DNA of 64,000 nt from positions 1-64,000 of the forward strand of contig JACKBA010000008.1 in the NCBI GenBank assembly GCA_020634815.1, written 5' to 3'. Below the pieces are notes generated by a model that was not told the DNA's origin, ran no database searches, and saw only the letters and a list, made by a program, of their open reading frames with translations. Positions 27,732-37,045 of the stretch are shown here, in pieces (within the stretch, counting starts at the first letter, position 1; each line of letters opens with the position of its first letter). This DNA comes from Caldilineaceae bacterium (GTDB taxonomy: Bacteria; Chloroflexota; Anaerolineae; Caldilineales; Caldilineaceae). A program made the position numbers and the translations under genes.

Positions 27732-28730
27732 ATGCGTACGTTGGGTTTGGTCGGTCTCGGAATTGTGGTCATCCTGCTGATCGCGTTGCTTGTCGGGCCG
27801 CTGTTTGTGCCGGTGCCGCCGCTGGCCGGCACGGTGGAAGCGGCAGCCCTGGTCGACGCCGACAGCCGCTTTGTCGACCTTCCCCTGGGCAGCGATACGC
27901 TGAGCGTGCACTACAAAGAGGCCGGCGATCCGGGCAGGTCATTGGTGCTTCTTCACGGCTTCGGCGCAAGCCTCTTTTCGTGGCGGGAAGTCATGGCGCC
28001 GCTCGCGGCAACCAACCAGGTCATTGCATTCGACCGGCCTGCGTTCGGGCTGACAGAACGGCCGCTGCGCGAGACGTGGGGCACGGTCTCCGACTGGGCA
28101 TCGGGCGTTCCCTACAGCGCGCAGGCCCAGGCCGACCTGACGATTGCCCTGCTCGACGAGCGCGGGATCGACAAAGCCGTGCTCGTCGGGAACTCGGCCG
28201 GCGGCGCGATCGCGATGCTGGTGGCACTCGAACATCCCGAGCGCGTCGAGGCCCTGGTGCTGATCAGCCCGGCCGTCTACAACGGCGGCGCAAACTGGGC
28301 GGCTCGCTTGCTGCTGAACACGCCACAGATGCAGCACATCGGGCCGCTGATTGCCCGGCGCATCCAGGAGTGGGGGGATGATTTCGCCCGCAGCGCGTGG
28401 CACGACCCGGAGCGAATCACCGACGCGGTGTGGCAAGGATATCTGGCGCCGCTCCAGATCCAGGATTGGGATCGCTCGCTGTGGGAGCTGACTGCGGCAA
28501 GTCGCCAGCTTGGCCTGGCGGACCGCCTGGCGGAATTGGCATTGCCGGTGCTGGTCATCACGGGCGACGACGATCGCATTGTGCCGACGGAACAGAGCGT
28601 GAGACTGGCGGGCGCGCTGCCCAATGCTGAACTGGCAGTCATCCCGGCGTGCGGCCACGTGGCGCACGAGGAGTGTCCCCAGGCGACGCTCGAGTCGATG
28701 ACGGCGTTTCTCAACAAGTTGCAGCAATAA
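27732..28730 (+). CDS. Membrane-anchored alpha/beta hydrolase
   Basis: A 332-residue hydrolase with an N-terminal transmembrane helix (LGIVVILLIALLVGPLFV). The oxyanion strand is LVLLHGFGAS, the nucleophile elbow is GNSAGG (Ser155), the acid lies in GDDDRIVP and the base in IPACGHVAHEECP. It belongs to the classic haloalkane dehalogenase/epoxide hydrolase-like superfamily. It is not closely similar to the hydrolase just upstream beyond the fold. ATG 27732 lacks a clear ribosome-binding site, and an AT-rich CATAAT stretch lies 8 nt before it, so a leaderless transcript is possible. Confidence 0.8.
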   Translation: MRTLGLVGLGIVVILLIALLVGPLFVPVPPLAGTVEAAALVDADSRFVDLPLGSDTLSVHYKEAGDPGRSLVLLHGFGASLFSWREVMAPLAATNQVIAFDRPAFGLTERPLRETWGTVSDWASGVPYSAQAQADLTIALLDERGIDKAVLVGNSAGGAIAMLVALEHPERVEALVLISPAVYNGGANWAARLLLNTPQMQHIGPLIARRIQEWGDDFARSAWHDPERITDAVWQGYLAPLQIQDWDRSLWELTAASRQLGLADRLAELALPVLVITGDDDRIVPTEQSVRLAGALPNAELAVIPACGHVAHEECPQATLESMTAFLNKLQQ

Positions 28731-28757
28731 TATCGGCCGGACGGGACGGGATTGTCT

Positions 28758-28774
28758 GGCTGCACGGTGCAGCC
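28758..28774. terminator. Short hairpin after hydrolase gene
   Basis: GGCTGCA (28758-28764) pairs with TGCAGCC (28768-28774) around CGG; a GGTTTCTTT tract follows. It probably ends transcription from the hydrolase gene, before the folate operon. Confidence 0.5.
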
Positions 28775-28921
28775 GGTTTCTTTGAACGCGCCGCATTCCG
28801 GCCACAGTGAGGCCATACGGCCCGAGAAAACGCAGAAATCTGAAACCGAAGCCCTTCTCATGAACGGCTTCACAGCAGGCAGAAAGCCCTGCCGAACGAT
28901 CGAAAACGAGGAGAATCAACC

Positions 28922-29305
28922 ATGGAACGAATGGATCGCATCTTTATCAAAGACTTGCTGGTACGGGGCATCGTCGGCATCAAGCCGGACGAACGCGCCA
29001 ACCGCCAGGATATTCTGGTCAACGCGACCTTCTGGGCCGACACGCGGCCGGCGGCGCTCAGCGATCAGATCGAGGACACGGTGAACTACCGCTCGGCGGC
29101 CAAGGCTATGATCGCGCACATCGAAAGCGAGGGGCCGCAACTGGTCGAGAGGCTGGCCGCCGACCTGGTGCGCGTCTGCTTCGAGTCGGATCCGCGCATC
29201 CAGGCCGTCGAGATGTCGGTGGAGAAGCCCGGCGCGGTGCGTTTCTCGCGCTCGGTGGGGCTGACCATCTATCGCACGCGCGCTGAAATGCAGGCAGGCG
29301 CTTGA
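28922..29305 (+). CDS. folB: Dihydroneopterin aldolase
   Basis: A 127-residue FolB. It converts 7,8-dihydroneopterin to 6-hydroxymethyl-7,8-dihydropterin in folate synthesis. Family marks are DRIFIKDLLVRGIVGIKPDE at the N-terminus, the VNYRSAAK segment with the pterin-binding residues, GPQLVERLAADLV and the final strand VEKPGAVRFSRSVGLTI with the catalytic Lys. GAGGAG lies 8 nt before ATG 28922. folK follows within 12 nt. Confidence 0.92.
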   Translation: MERMDRIFIKDLLVRGIVGIKPDERANRQDILVNATFWADTRPAALSDQIEDTVNYRSAAKAMIAHIESEGPQLVERLAADLVRVCFESDPRIQAVEMSVEKPGAVRFSRSVGLTIYRTRAEMQAGA

Positions 29306-29316
29306 GAGCCACAAGA

Positions 29317-29816
29317 ATGAGCGAGCGTATGGAAGTCCTGATCGCACTGGGCAGCAACATCGATCGCGAGCGTAATATGGCAGCCGCCATTGACCGGCTG
29401 CGCGCCCACCCGCAGATGGAACTCGTGGCCGTCAGCCCGATCTACACCACCGCCGCCATCGGCAGCGACGGCGCCGAGTCTGGCCAGCCCATCTTTGCCA
29501 ATGCGGCGGCGCGCATCGCCACGGCCCTACCGGCGGCCAAACTGCGCCACGAACTGCGCGCGATGGAAGCGGCGCTGGGCCGGGTGCGCACCGCCGACAA
29601 GTTTGCGCCGCGCCCCATCGACCTCGACATCATCTTCTATGGCGCCGAGGTGCTGGACATAGACGGACATCACATCCCGGATCGCGACGTGGTGCGCTTC
29701 GCCCACATCGCGCTGCCGGCCGCGGACATCGCGGGCGACTGGATACACCCGGAAACCGGCCAGGCGCTCGCCACAATTGCAGCAATGCTGAGCACAGAAG
29801 AAATGGAGAAATCACG

Positions 29817-29820
<4 letters not shown>
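29317..29820 (+). CDS. folK: 2-amino-4-hydroxy-6-hydroxymethyldihydropteridine diphosphokinase
   Basis: A 167-residue HPPK, the step after FolB: it transfers pyrophosphate from ATP to 6-hydroxymethyldihydropterin. The N-terminal motif is VLIALGSNIDRERNMAAAI, the substrate region has AVSPIYTTAA and the signature RPIDLDIIFYG lies in the second half. ATG 29317 is used; ATG 29329 (MEVLIALG) is also possible. Its stop overlaps folE2 by 4 nt. Confidence 0.92.
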
Positions 29821-30899
<1,079 letters not shown>

Positions 30900-30911
30900 G
30901 AGCATTCTTCT

Positions 30912-31544
30912 ATGCCAACAGCACTCATCTTCGGCGCAAGCGGCGGGATCGGGCGGGCGCTGGTGGAGCGGCTGGCAGCCGATGGCTGGACCGTCGGCGC
31001 AGTCAGCCGTCACCCCGGCGACCTGGCCGGCCTCACCGACCATCGCTATGAGGCCGACGTCACCGACGCCTTCGCCGTGAGCCAGGCAGTCTACGCCGCT
31101 GCCCAGGAATTGCCGCCCGTCGATCTCTGGATCTATGCGGCCGGCGACATCCTGGCCAGCCCCGTGGCCGAAATGGAACCGGCAGCGTGGGCACGCATCC
31201 TCGGCGCCAACCTGACCGGCGCGTATCTCACTACGCAGCAGAGCCTGCCCTTGCTGGCCGAGCGCGCCCATCTCATTTTACTCGGCGCCTATAGCGAGCG
31301 GCTGCAACTGCCCGGCATGAGCGCATACGCGGCGGCCAAGGCCGGGCTGGAAGCCTTCGCGGCGGCGCTGGCCAAGGAGCAGCGCAAGCATCGCGTCACC
31401 GTCGTGCGCCCCGGCGCCGTCGCCACGCCGCTGTGGGAGAAGGTGCCGCTGCGCCTGCCGCGCACCGCCCTGGCACCCGCCGAGCTTGCACAACGCGTGC
31501 TCGACGCGTATCATGCCGGCGTTACCGGCACCCTGGATCTGTAG
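30912..31544 (+). CDS. Short-chain dehydrogenase/reductase in the folate operon
   Basis: A 210-residue SDR. The NAD(P) motif is GASGGIG at residues 8-14, and the catalytic Tyr139/Lys143 lie in YAAAKAG; the upstream Ser position is less clear (LGAYSERLQLPG). It starts 12 nt after folE2 with GGAGG-type spacing. SDRs in folate clusters can act as dihydrofolate or dihydropterin reductases (FolM/PTR1-like). That role is inference from position; a general carbonyl reductase is the alternative. Confidence 0.75.
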   Translation: MPTALIFGASGGIGRALVERLAADGWTVGAVSRHPGDLAGLTDHRYEADVTDAFAVSQAVYAAAQELPPVDLWIYAAGDILASPVAEMEPAAWARILGANLTGAYLTTQQSLPLLAERAHLILLGAYSERLQLPGMSAYAAAKAGLEAFAAALAKEQRKHRVTVVRPGAVATPLWEKVPLRLPRTALAPAELAQRVLDAYHAGVTGTLDL

Positions 31545-31586
31545 CAACAGTATGCCGCCGGCTTCGTGGGCCGGAAAGGAGCGACC

Positions 31587-32231
31587 ATGATGACCGTTCG
31601 AATCATTGCCGCGTTTGTGCTCGCTGCGTTCGGGCTTGCCCTGGCGCCGCAGCATGCCGAGGCGCATCAGCCCTTTTTCGAGGGCGATGACTGGACGCCG
31701 GCTACCGCCTATCGCGTCAAGGACCCGACCGTCTCCACCGCGCTCTACGCCACACTCGACAGCCGCACAGACATCGATTATGTCGTCTTCACCGGCCAGG
31801 CTGGGCAGCGCATTCTCCTGGGCGTCACCATCCCGCAGATCGAGGGCCAGGAAGAATTCGCGCCGACGATCGCGATGATCGGGCCGGGGCTTCCGGCTGC
31901 TGCGCTGCCGGCGAGCATCGACATACCTGACGGCGCCGGCGCGGTCATTCTGGCGCCCGATCCAGGCCCCGTCGCGGAATTCTTCGAACCCTTCAGCCGC
32001 ACGCGCTACTGGGAGCGCCAGGAGGAGCGCGTCACCCTGCCGGCCGACGGGGACTACACGGTCGCCGTGTGGGATGCCGCGGGCCGCGCCGGTCGCTACA
32101 CGCTGGTCGTCGGCGACCGCGAGATTCCCGGCGGCGACATGGCCTTTCCCTTCAAGCTGCGCAGCTTCTGGACGCCGGTGCCGCAGCCGCCCGCCCCGGC
32201 ACAACCCCATACGTGTGGGAGCAGCCGGTGA
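31587..32231 (+). CDS. Secreted beta-sandwich protein, first gene of a four-gene overlapping set
   Basis: A 214-residue exported protein. The signal peptide (RIIAAFVLAAFGLALAPQHAEA) is followed by HQPFFEGDDWTP. The body is a beta-sandwich resembling pre-peptidase/adhesion domains (DIDYVVFTGQAGQRILLGV, PADGDYTVAVWDAAGRAGRYTLVVGD). The Pro-rich tail suggests tethering. Start 31587 has AAAGGA upstream; ATG 31590 is also possible. The stop overlaps the GTG start of the next gene (GTGA), so it is coupled to the tocopherol-cyclase-like gene. Confidence 0.7.
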   Translation: MMTVRIIAAFVLAAFGLALAPQHAEAHQPFFEGDDWTPATAYRVKDPTVSTALYATLDSRTDIDYVVFTGQAGQRILLGVTIPQIEGQEEFAPTIAMIGPGLPAAALPASIDIPDGAGAVILAPDPGPVAEFFEPFSRTRYWERQEERVTLPADGDYTVAVWDAAGRAGRYTLVVGDREIPGGDMAFPFKLRSFWTPVPQPPAPAQPHTCGSSR

Positions 32232-33262
32232 GCCGTCCTGGCGATGCGCTGACGCGCCTGCGTACGATCTGGCAGCCGGCCGCGTATCACGGCTTCGGCC
32301 ACACCGCCGGCTTCTTCGAGGGCTGGTACTTCAAGATCGTCGACGCGACGGAGCAGCACCGCTACGCGATTATTCCCGGCATCTTTCTCGGCAAGGACGG
32401 CGTCGATTCGCACAGCTTCGTGCAGACGCTAGACGGCGCAAGCGGGGCGACCTGCTATCATCGCTATCCCCTGGCGGCATTCAGCGCTGCGCCTGCTGCC
32501 TTCGACATCCGCGTGGGACCGAACCGCTTCACCGCGCAGGGCATCGAGCTGAACATCGACCGGCCCGAACAGCGGCTGATCGGCCGGCTGGCCTTCGACG
32601 GCATCACGCCCTGGCCGGTGACGTGGCGCTCGCCCGGCATCATGGACTGGTACAGCTTTGTCCCCTTCATGGAGTGCTATCATGGCGTTCTGAGCCTGGA
32701 TCACGCCGTGCGCGGCCAGCTTATCATCGGCGGCGCCGCGGTCGATTTTCACGGCGGGCGCGGCTACATCGAGAAGGATTGGGGCGAAGCTTTTCCACGC
32801 GCATGGATCTGGATGCAGACGAACCATTTCGGGCGCACGGGTGTCTCGCTCACGGCCTCGGTGGCGCGCATCCCATGGCTGGGGACAGCCTTTCGCGGCT
32901 TCATCGTCGGCCTGCTGTGCGATGGAACGCTCTACCGCTTTGCCTCCTACACCGGCGCCGTCATCGACCGGCTGGAAGTTACCGACCACCGGGTCTTCTG
33001 GGAGATGCGCGGCCCCGTCGTGCATGCCGGCGTGCGACGCCAGGCGCGGCTCAGCCTGGTCGCCCACCGCGACGAAGAGGGGGTCGATCTGCTGCACGCA
33101 CCGATGCGCACCGCCATGCTGCAGCGCGTGCTCGAAAGCCTGACCGCGTCGGTCGATGTCACACTGAGCGTCGACCTCGACCGTGCGCCTGTCGAAGTAT
33201 TTGCCGGGCGCGGCCGGCACGCCGGGTTGGAGCTTGGCGGCGCACTGGAGGAGATTCTATGA
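32228..33262 (+). CDS. Tocopherol cyclase-like lipocalin protein
   Basis: A 344-residue protein resembling the tocopherol cyclase family (PF14249), which closes a chromanol ring from a prenylated quinol. Marks are GFFEGWYFKIVD near the N-terminus, RYAIIPGIFLGKDG, FVPFMECYHGVLS and GRGYIEKDWGEAFPRAWIWMQTNHF in the centre. In non-photosynthetic bacteria such proteins have no assigned substrate. GTG 32228 overlaps the upstream stop and fixes the start. The stop overlaps the next ATG. Alternative: a generic beta-barrel lipid-binding protein. Confidence 0.75.
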   Translation: MSRPGDALTRLRTIWQPAAYHGFGHTAGFFEGWYFKIVDATEQHRYAIIPGIFLGKDGVDSHSFVQTLDGASGATCYHRYPLAAFSAAPAAFDIRVGPNRFTAQGIELNIDRPEQRLIGRLAFDGITPWPVTWRSPGIMDWYSFVPFMECYHGVLSLDHAVRGQLIIGGAAVDFHGGRGYIEKDWGEAFPRAWIWMQTNHFGRTGVSLTASVARIPWLGTAFRGFIVGLLCDGTLYRFASYTGAVIDRLEVTDHRVFWEMRGPVVHAGVRRQARLSLVAHRDEEGVDLLHAPMRTAMLQRVLESLTASVDVTLSVDLDRAPVEVFAGRGRHAGLELGGALEEIL

Positions 33263-33702
33263 CCGATTCCGAGAAATTTCAGCGCACCGTCAGCAACCGG
33301 CTGTTGCTGTGGAGCGTGCTCAGCATTGCCGCCGGCGCGCTGCTGCAAGCGACACGTTCACCCTTCTGGCGCGCGTTTGGCCAGCAGGCGATCGGCTGGG
33401 GCGCCATCGACGCGGCGCTCGCGCTCTTCGGCCGCCGCGGGCTGGCGCGCAAAGTCCAGCGCGGCTATGCACCGGCGGAGGCGGCCACCGACCTGCGCAA
33501 TCTGCGCCGCCTGCTCTGGTTCAACGCCGGGCTGGATGTCCTCTACGTGGCGGGCGGTCTGGCGCTCTTCCGCCGTGCCGACGAGACGCAGCGTGGGCAC
33601 GGCGCCGGCATTGTGCTCCAGGGTCTCTTTCTCTTCAAGTTCGACGCAATCCATGCATTTCTGGCAGAGAGAGTCCAGAAGACGGGGGAGGTTGACAAAT
33701 GA
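33259..33702 (+). CDS. Small membrane protein (DUF6992-like)
   Basis: A 147-residue protein with about three to four hydrophobic helices (LLLWSVLSIAAGALL, AIGWGAIDAALALFG, NAGLDVLYVAGGLALF, GAGIVLQGLFLFKFDAIHAF). It matches a DUF6992-like family from memory; the function is unknown. It overlaps both neighbours by 4 nt (ATGA at 33259 and at 33699), so it is coupled within the four-gene set and may anchor or assist the FAD enzyme or the cyclase-like protein. Confidence 0.65.
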   Translation: MTDSEKFQRTVSNRLLLWSVLSIAAGALLQATRSPFWRAFGQQAIGWGAIDAALALFGRRGLARKVQRGYAPAEAATDLRNLRRLLWFNAGLDVLYVAGGLALFRRADETQRGHGAGIVLQGLFLFKFDAIHAFLAERVQKTGEVDK

Positions 33703-34706
33703 ACGGGCAGACCAATGTGGATGTCGCCATCGTCGGCGCCGGCATCAGCGGCTTGATGGCGGCCGGCGTGCTGGTCGCCGGCGGGCGCCGCGTCACGCTG
33801 TTCGACAAAGGGCGGTCTGTGGGCGGGCGCCTGGCGACGCGGCGCCTCGGCGCCGGGCGGGCGGATCACGGGGCGCAGTTCTTCACCGTGCGCGACCCGG
33901 AATTTGGCGCGTGGGTGGAACGCTGGCAGGAAACCGGCATGGTCTACACCTGGGCGCACGGCTGGAGCGACGGCAGCCTGGCCGCCACACCGCCGGACGG
34001 CCATCCACGCTACGCGGTGCGCGGCGGCATGAATCAGCTCGCCAAAGAGCTGGCCGCGCAGGTCGCAGCGCAGGGCGCCGAAATCATCACCGGCGTGCGT
34101 GTGACGGCGGTGGCGCCACAGGGCGCCGGCTGGCTGCTCACCGGCGACGACGGGCGCAGCTTCACCGCCGGCGCCGTGATCATGACCGCGCCCGTGCCGC
34201 AGACGCTGGCGCTGCTCGACGCCGGCGCCACGCCGCTCACGCCAGACGACCGCGCCGGCCTGGAACGCATCCGCTATGCGCCGGCGCTGTGCGGGCTGTA
34301 CGTCGTGGAGGGCGAGGTGCATTTGCCTGCGCCCGGTGCGGTGCAGCGCCCCGACGCCGACTTCGCCTGGTTCGCCGACAACCGGCGCAAGGGCATTTCG
34401 CCCGATGCCACGGTGATCACCGTTCATGCCGGCGGCGACTGGAGCGCGGCACACTACGACGCGCCCGATGCCAAACTGAGCGCGGCGTTCGAGCGTGCGC
34501 TGCGTCCCTGGCTGGCGGCGGACGCCTGGATCGCCGAGGAGCAGATCAAGCGGTGGCGCTACGCCGCGCCGACCGTGCTACACCCGGACCGTTTCCTTCG
34601 CATTGAGGCCCACGCACCGCTGCTCATTGGCGGCGACGCGTTCGGCGCGCCGCGCGTCGAAGGCGCGGCGCTGTCGGGGCTGGCGATGGGGCATGCGCTG
34701 GGCTGA
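33699..34706 (+). CDS. FAD-dependent oxidoreductase (renalase-like amine oxidase fold)
   Basis: A 335-residue flavoprotein. The dinucleotide motif VAIVGAGISGLMAAG places GxGxxG at 13-18, followed by FDKGRSVGGRLATRR and ADHGAQFFTVRDPEF, typical of renalase-like enzymes (COG3380). The C-terminus closes with LLIGGDAFGAPRVEGAALSG, the second FAD-contact region. Such enzymes oxidise dinucleotide isomers or unknown hydrophobic substrates. It is the last gene of the overlapping set 31587-34706, so a link with lipid or quinone chemistry is inferred. Confidence 0.82.
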   Translation: MNGQTNVDVAIVGAGISGLMAAGVLVAGGRRVTLFDKGRSVGGRLATRRLGAGRADHGAQFFTVRDPEFGAWVERWQETGMVYTWAHGWSDGSLAATPPDGHPRYAVRGGMNQLAKELAAQVAAQGAEIITGVRVTAVAPQGAGWLLTGDDGRSFTAGAVIMTAPVPQTLALLDAGATPLTPDDRAGLERIRYAPALCGLYVVEGEVHLPAPGAVQRPDADFAWFADNRRKGISPDATVITVHAGGDWSAAHYDAPDAKLSAAFERALRPWLAADAWIAEEQIKRWRYAAPTVLHPDRFLRIEAHAPLLIGGDAFGAPRVEGAALSGLAMGHALG

Positions 34707-34746
34707 AGTCCAGGCAGAGATGGAAGCACGCACTACCATAGTCACC

Positions 34747-34795
34747 TTGACACCGTCTCATACAGGCGTAAAATATAGGCACAGTTCTCTGTGCC
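34747..34795 (+). promoter_or_regulatory. Promoter and operator of the vapBC-like operon
   Basis: TTGACA (34747-34752) and TAAAAT (34769-34774) are separated by 16 bp, close to the sigma-70 consensus. Transcription should begin near 34781, inside a perfect inverted repeat GGCACAG-TTCT-CTGTGCC (34778-34795). The repeat is a natural site for autorepression by the antitoxin, alone or with the toxin, as known for VapBC modules. Confidence 0.75.
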
Positions 34796-34808
34796 TAAGG
34801 AGTGTGCC

Positions 34809-35087
34809 ATGACTTCCGCATCAACCTCGGTTCGAATGAATGTATTACTGCCCGCAGATGTCGCCAAGACCCTGCGCGAAGTCGTGCCATCGCGTAAGCG
34901 CGCTCGCTTCATCGCCGAAGCCGTTGAGCGCGAGTTGCGACGCGTCCAGTTGGAGGTCGCTCTGGAGGCCAGCGCCGGGGCATGGGAGGATACAGATCAC
35001 CCAGAGTTGGCCGATGGTCCGGCAATTGACCGCTGGATTGCTGAGGGACGCACCCAGATGGGTTGGGATCGATCTGGAGACGCATAG
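34809..35087 (+). CDS. VapB-like antitoxin
   Basis: A 92-residue protein. Its N-terminal half (VRMNVLLPADVAKTLREVVP, then RARFIAEAVERELRR) looks like a ribbon-helix-helix DNA-binding domain. The C-terminal half, acidic with several Trp (AGAWEDTDHPEL, RTQMGWDRSG), should wrap the toxin. AAGGAG lies 6 nt before ATG 34809; a GTG at 34791 is rejected because it lies in the operator. The toxin gene starts 2 nt after its stop. Confidence 0.8.
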   Translation: MTSASTSVRMNVLLPADVAKTLREVVPSRKRARFIAEAVERELRRVQLEVALEASAGAWEDTDHPELADGPAIDRWIAEGRTQMGWDRSGDA

Positions 35088-35089
35088 GA

Positions 35090-35503
35090 ATGCCGGCCTA
35101 CCTCTTGGATACGGGAATCCTGATCCGGCATCTACGCAATCAGCCCAACTACCATGAACTTGTCCGGCGCCTGAACCAGACCGGCGACCTCTACATCTCT
35201 GCGTTCACCCGGGTCGAGGTCCTGCGCGGGATGCGAGAGCACGAACGTGAACGCACCGTTGCGTTGCTTGACGGCTTCATCACGCAGGTGATCGATCAGG
35301 CCACGGCAGATCAAGCGGGGGAGTGGATACGCGCCTGGCAGGGCCGCGGCATCACATTGGGCGGGCCTGATGCCGTGATCGCTGCCTCAGCCTTCTATGC
35401 AAACGCAGCTTTGGTGACCACAAATGCGCGGCATTTTCCCATGCCGGAACTCACGGTTTTGTCGGCGGATGAGAACGGACAGCTCAGTGCAGTGACTGGC
35501 TGA
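35090..35503 (+). CDS. VapC-like PIN domain toxin
   Basis: A 137-residue PIN domain ribonuclease. Acidic residues coordinating the metal are Asp7 (YLLDTGIL), Glu43 (TRVEVLRGM) and Asp94 (GGPDAVIAAS), followed by the TTNARHF strand. VapC toxins cleave tRNA or rRNA when released from antitoxin. Start 35090 follows the antitoxin by 2 nt, with GGAG upstream. A strong terminator follows. Target RNA unknown. Confidence 0.88.
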   Translation: MPAYLLDTGILIRHLRNQPNYHELVRRLNQTGDLYISAFTRVEVLRGMREHERERTVALLDGFITQVIDQATADQAGEWIRAWQGRGITLGGPDAVIAASAFYANAALVTTNARHFPMPELTVLSADENGQLSAVTG

Positions 35504-35533
35504 CAGGTCGCAGCAATCGATAGGAAAAGAGAA

Positions 35534-35563
35534 ACGAGGCCGGGGGAGTTCCCCCGGCCTCGT
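35534..35563. terminator. Bidirectional terminator
   Basis: ACGAGGCCGGGGG (35534-35546) pairs perfectly with CCCCCGGCCTCGT (35551-35563) around AGTT. T-rich sequence follows on both strands (CATTTTA right, TTTCTCTTTTCC on the minus strand). It separates the convergent toxin and bactofilin-like genes. Confidence 0.88.
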
Positions 35564-35586
35564 CATTTTACTCAGTTCATGGTGGT

Positions 35587-37038
35587 TCAGGCGTCGCCCT
35601 GCACCAGCCGCCGCGCCTGTGCGATGATCTCCGACCGCTCGACCCGCTCCGGCGACCACTTGATGATCTCCGCAATCTCGGCCGGCGTGCGTGCAGCCAG
35701 GTCGGCAAAGGTGCGGATGCCGGCATCCTTGAGCCGCTGGTCAAAGACGGGGCCGATGCCTGCGATGGTCGTGAAGTCGTCGACCGTGGCAGGGCCGGCC
35801 ACGACCAGTTCGTCGCTGGCGACTTCCGGCTGGCTCTCGGCAGCAACTACTTCAGCCGGCGCGACCGGCTGTTCCACTGCGGCTGTCTTGGCCGGAGCGG
35901 ACGGCGGCACGGGCGGCATGGGCGCGAGTGGGGCCGCTTCCGGGCCACGCGCCTCGCCCAGCTTGAGGAACTTCACCAGCAGTGCGCCCGTGCCGAAGGA
36001 GGTCAATGCCAGGGCGCCGATGAAGGCAAAGAAACCGAAACAACTGCCCAGCACCCACAGCACGGCAATGAACGCGCCCGGCACCAGAATGCCCAAGATC
36101 ATGCGGAAGGGCATCACCCACTGCTCCTTGAAGCGCTGGCCGATGCGCAGGCCGATCTCGTTGCCGGCTACGGCCAGACCCGCCAGGTTGATGGCGCCAA
36201 AGAGCAGGCCGAGCAACACCGCCGGCGGGCGGAAGCAGACCGTAATCCACAGCAGGCCGATGACCGCCAGGCCGAAGAGGTTGAAGAGCAGGCCGGTGGC
36301 AAAGCTCAGCGCCGTCCGTTCCACCAGCACGATCCGTGTCTCCTCCAGCCACTGCGGGCGCCAGACGTAGAAGAGCACGGCGACGCCGGCCGCCAGCGCC
36401 AGCACGAGCAGCGCACGGATGACGCGCCAGACGAGCCCCAGGAACATTTCGATCATGCTCGGCGGCTGCGGTGCGGCAGGCACGGCCACCTGGATGCCAG
36501 GGACGCCGGGAATCGCCGGCACAGCCGGGAGCTGCAATTTCAGGTTCGGCCCGCGCAGCACGCTACCGCGCACCGAGGCGCCGCTGTCCTGGTCGATGGC
36601 GCCGGAGACGACGCTCACATCGCCGCCGACAACCGCACTGGAATCGATCTGCACATCGCCGCTGAGCGCCGCAACGGAGCCGTTGACGATGCCATCGATA
36701 CGAATGTCGCCGCTGAACGAGGTGATGTCGCCGTCGACGACGCCGCCTTCCTCGATCTCGATCTCGCCGCTGTAGACGATGAGGTTGCCGCGGATGGCGC
36801 CTTCGTTCTCCACGGTGACGTCGCCCTGGTAGACCACGACGTCGCCATCGATAGTCTGGCCGGAGCGCACCGTCAAGTCATCGTTGAAGATCTGGCTCTG
36901 CTCCAGATTGACGGGATCGGCCGCCTGCGGGGGAGCGGCCTGCGCGGGCGCAAAGGCAACGAGCAGCGAGAGTGCCGAGACGAGCACGACGGCCAGCCGC
37001 CAGCCGCGATGTTGGTGGAAATGGGTTGTGATCCGCAT
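35587..37038 (-). CDS. Bactofilin-like membrane protein with C-terminal HhH domain
   Basis: A 483-residue protein. After a signal peptide (LVSALSLLVAFAPAQA) comes a polymer-forming, bactofilin-like beta-helix of repeated short strands (GQTIDGDVVVYQGDVTVENE, GAIRGNLIVYSG, GVVDGDITSFSG, GIVNGSVAALSG). The middle has about four transmembrane helices. The C-terminus has an Ala/Pro linker and a helix-hairpin-helix domain (DDFTTIAGIGPVFDQRLKDA, GIRTFADLAARTP) normally found in DNA- or protein-binding scaffolds. It is the third gene of the ECF operon and starts 7 nt after the anti-sigma stop. It probably senses or reinforces the envelope. Confidence 0.8.
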   Translation of the reverse strand: MRITTHFHQHRGWRLAVVLVSALSLLVAFAPAQAAPPQAADPVNLEQSQIFNDDLTVRSGQTIDGDVVVYQGDVTVENEGAIRGNLIVYSGEIEIEEGGVVDGDITSFSGDIRIDGIVNGSVAALSGDVQIDSSAVVGGDVSVVSGAIDQDSGASVRGSVLRGPNLKLQLPAVPAIPGVPGIQVAVPAAPQPPSMIEMFLGLVWRVIRALLVLALAAGVAVLFYVWRPQWLEETRIVLVERTALSFATGLLFNLFGLAVIGLLWITVCFRPPAVLLGLLFGAINLAGLAVAGNEIGLRIGQRFKEQWVMPFRMILGILVPGAFIAVLWVLGSCFGFFAFIGALALTSFGTGALLVKFLKLGEARGPEAAPLAPMPPVPPSAPAKTAAVEQPVAPAEVVAAESQPEVASDELVVAGPATVDDFTTIAGIGPVFDQRLKDAGIRTFADLAARTPAEIAEIIKWSPERVERSEIIAQARRLVQGDA

Positions 37039-37045
37039 GGCGCAC

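Noticed and set aside
28731..28921. Folate-related riboswitch before folB
   Set aside because: No THF riboswitch-like structure or conserved core could be seen; only a short terminator-like hairpin.
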